A stretch of DNA of 45,594 nt from Bacteroidales bacterium (GTDB lineage: Bacteria > Bacteroidota > Bacteroidia > Bacteroidales > JAIPAH01), in assembly GCA_021740175.1 (NCBI GenBank), contig JAIPAH010000007.1, forward strand, positions 1-45,594, read 5' to 3'. Under the pieces are notes generated by a model, which was not told the DNA's origin, searched no databases, and worked only from the letters and a program-made list of their open reading frames with translations. This document shows, piece by piece, positions 45,056-45,594 of the stretch. Position 1 is the first letter of the stretch. Each line of letters starts with the position of its first letter. The translations under genes and the position numbers were made by a program.

Positions 45056-45106
45056 CCCGGTAATTCCTCTCCCAGTCCTTATGCTGGCGATGAAGCCGGG
45101 TTTTTT
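45056..45106 (+). terminator. Two-tier hairpin followed by T run
   Basis: CCCGG (45056-45060) pairs with CCGGG (45096-45100); an inner CCAG / CTGG stem lies between; TTTTTT follows. A promoter-like TATCTTTG stands just before it at 45039-45046. It could be a short RNA or a terminator; the minus strand of the same stretch may also be 5' sequence of the Abi remnant. Confidence 0.35.
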
Positions 45107-45313
45107 GTTTCTAATACTTTCAAAGATAATAATTTAACTCAGGACTTTTAGGTTTCTCTTTTCTCCATTATGGGTGGTAACGCCTCTACATCCGTAATCT
45201 TCCGTTTATTATCCTATTATTTGGTTTGTTTATCGTTCTATTCTGGAACGATATCCTAACTATTATATCGTATCATCAATGGGATTTTTAAAATTATAAA
45301 AATTTTTATTTGT

Positions 45314-45473
45314 GACATAACGATAAAGCCGAGCAGTTTTTAGACTGCCAATACCAAGCCATTATTAAATAAATTTAAAATTTATTCCTTTTTGCCGTTT
45401 GGTACATAGCATAAATGCGGCCTGGCATTTGGAGAGAAAGTGTCCTATATATAAATCCCCTTTAAGTTATAAC
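45314..45473 (-). repeat. attC-like element J
   Basis: On the minus strand it starts GTTATAAC (covering the stop of the barrel gene) and ends CGTTATGTC. Within it, TACCAA faces TTGGTA, and the centre is a perfect 19-nt palindrome AATAAATTT-T-AAATTTATT. Length 160 bp. Apart from elements J and E, the stretch 44536-45466 holds only the Abi remnant and the small hairpin. Confidence 0.45.
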
Positions 45474-45594
45474 TCAATTCCCAGGCTTACGCCAATGAAT
45501 TGGGGTTTGATTTTGTATTCGTATAATTTTTCAGTGTAGCCAACTCCCGTATGTTTAAATTCATATTCAGCAAAACTGTGATGATAGTAAATCT
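45467..45594 (-). CDS. C-terminal part of an outer-membrane protein (5' end outside window)
   Basis: 42 codons are visible, reading IYYHHSFAEYEFKHTGVGYT then KIKPQFIGVSLGIEL and a stop at 45467. The alternating pattern and hydrophobic end suggest the last strands of a beta-barrel. It is the first gene visible of the minus-strand block, and its stop lies inside attC-like element J. Confidence 0.6.
   Translation of the reverse strand, partial: IYYHHSFAEYEFKHTGVGYTEKLYEYKIKPQFIGVSLGIEL

Overview
The window looks like chromosome of a Bacteroidota bacterium, probably order Bacteroidales/Marinilabiliales. The evidence is a SusC/SusD pair, a hybrid two-component system (HTCS), type IX secretion (T9SS) sorting domains, WbqC and PgpH-type proteins, many short-spaced lipoprotein genes, and several -7 boxes of the Bacteroidota type (TAnnTTTG). 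No rRNA or tRNA gene and no CRISPR array was seen.

Layout. 1-2468 (-) is a TonB-dependent receptor running off the left edge, followed by 850 bp without a gene. 3318-5913 (+) is a tight three-gene unit: an SRPBCC protein, a DUF429 protein and an FeS-type photolyase/cryptochrome. 6020-10850 holds housekeeping genes: NlpC/P60 peptidase, PgpH-type HD phosphodiesterase, WbqC and two tandem thioredoxins. 11022-11611 is a stand-alone IS1595-type zinc-ribbon protein with a nested inverted-repeat element. 11629-13761 (-) is a secreted C10 cysteine peptidase. 13976-16925 (+) is hutI-ftcD of histidine degradation, followed by a second copy of the hairpin repeat. 17268-18455 (+) is a propeller-like lipoprotein.

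18579-32024 is a fructan utilisation locus. An HTCS with a sugar-binding sensor domain (+) converges on a six-gene minus-strand operon: susC, susD, a GH32-like lipoprotein, an MFS sugar transporter, a fructokinase and a GH32 fructanase. The fructanase has one in-frame TGA where Trp is expected. The GH32-like protein, in the position where a surface glycan-binding protein usually sits, has lost most of its catalytic motifs and may be a fructan-binding pseudoenzyme. Inference: fructan is bound and cut at the surface, imported by SusCD, hydrolysed to fructose, carried inside by the MFS protein and phosphorylated, with periplasmic fructose sensed by the HTCS. 32482-36819 (+) is a large 2-hydroxyacyl-CoA dehydratase activase-type protein, apparently unrelated.

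36.8-45.6 kb is accessory DNA: about eleven short, mostly unrecognised genes all on the minus strand (lipoproteins, small outer-membrane barrels, a T9SS-sorted protein, an Abi remnant), separated by structured repeats. Six of these spacers begin with AAC, end with GTT and are (partly) self-complementary between, like integron attC sites; three share a start (AACATTYAAGC) resembling the classical attC left end. My main hypothesis is a chromosomal integron-type cassette array whose integrase would lie to the right of the window. No integrase is visible here, so this remains an inference.
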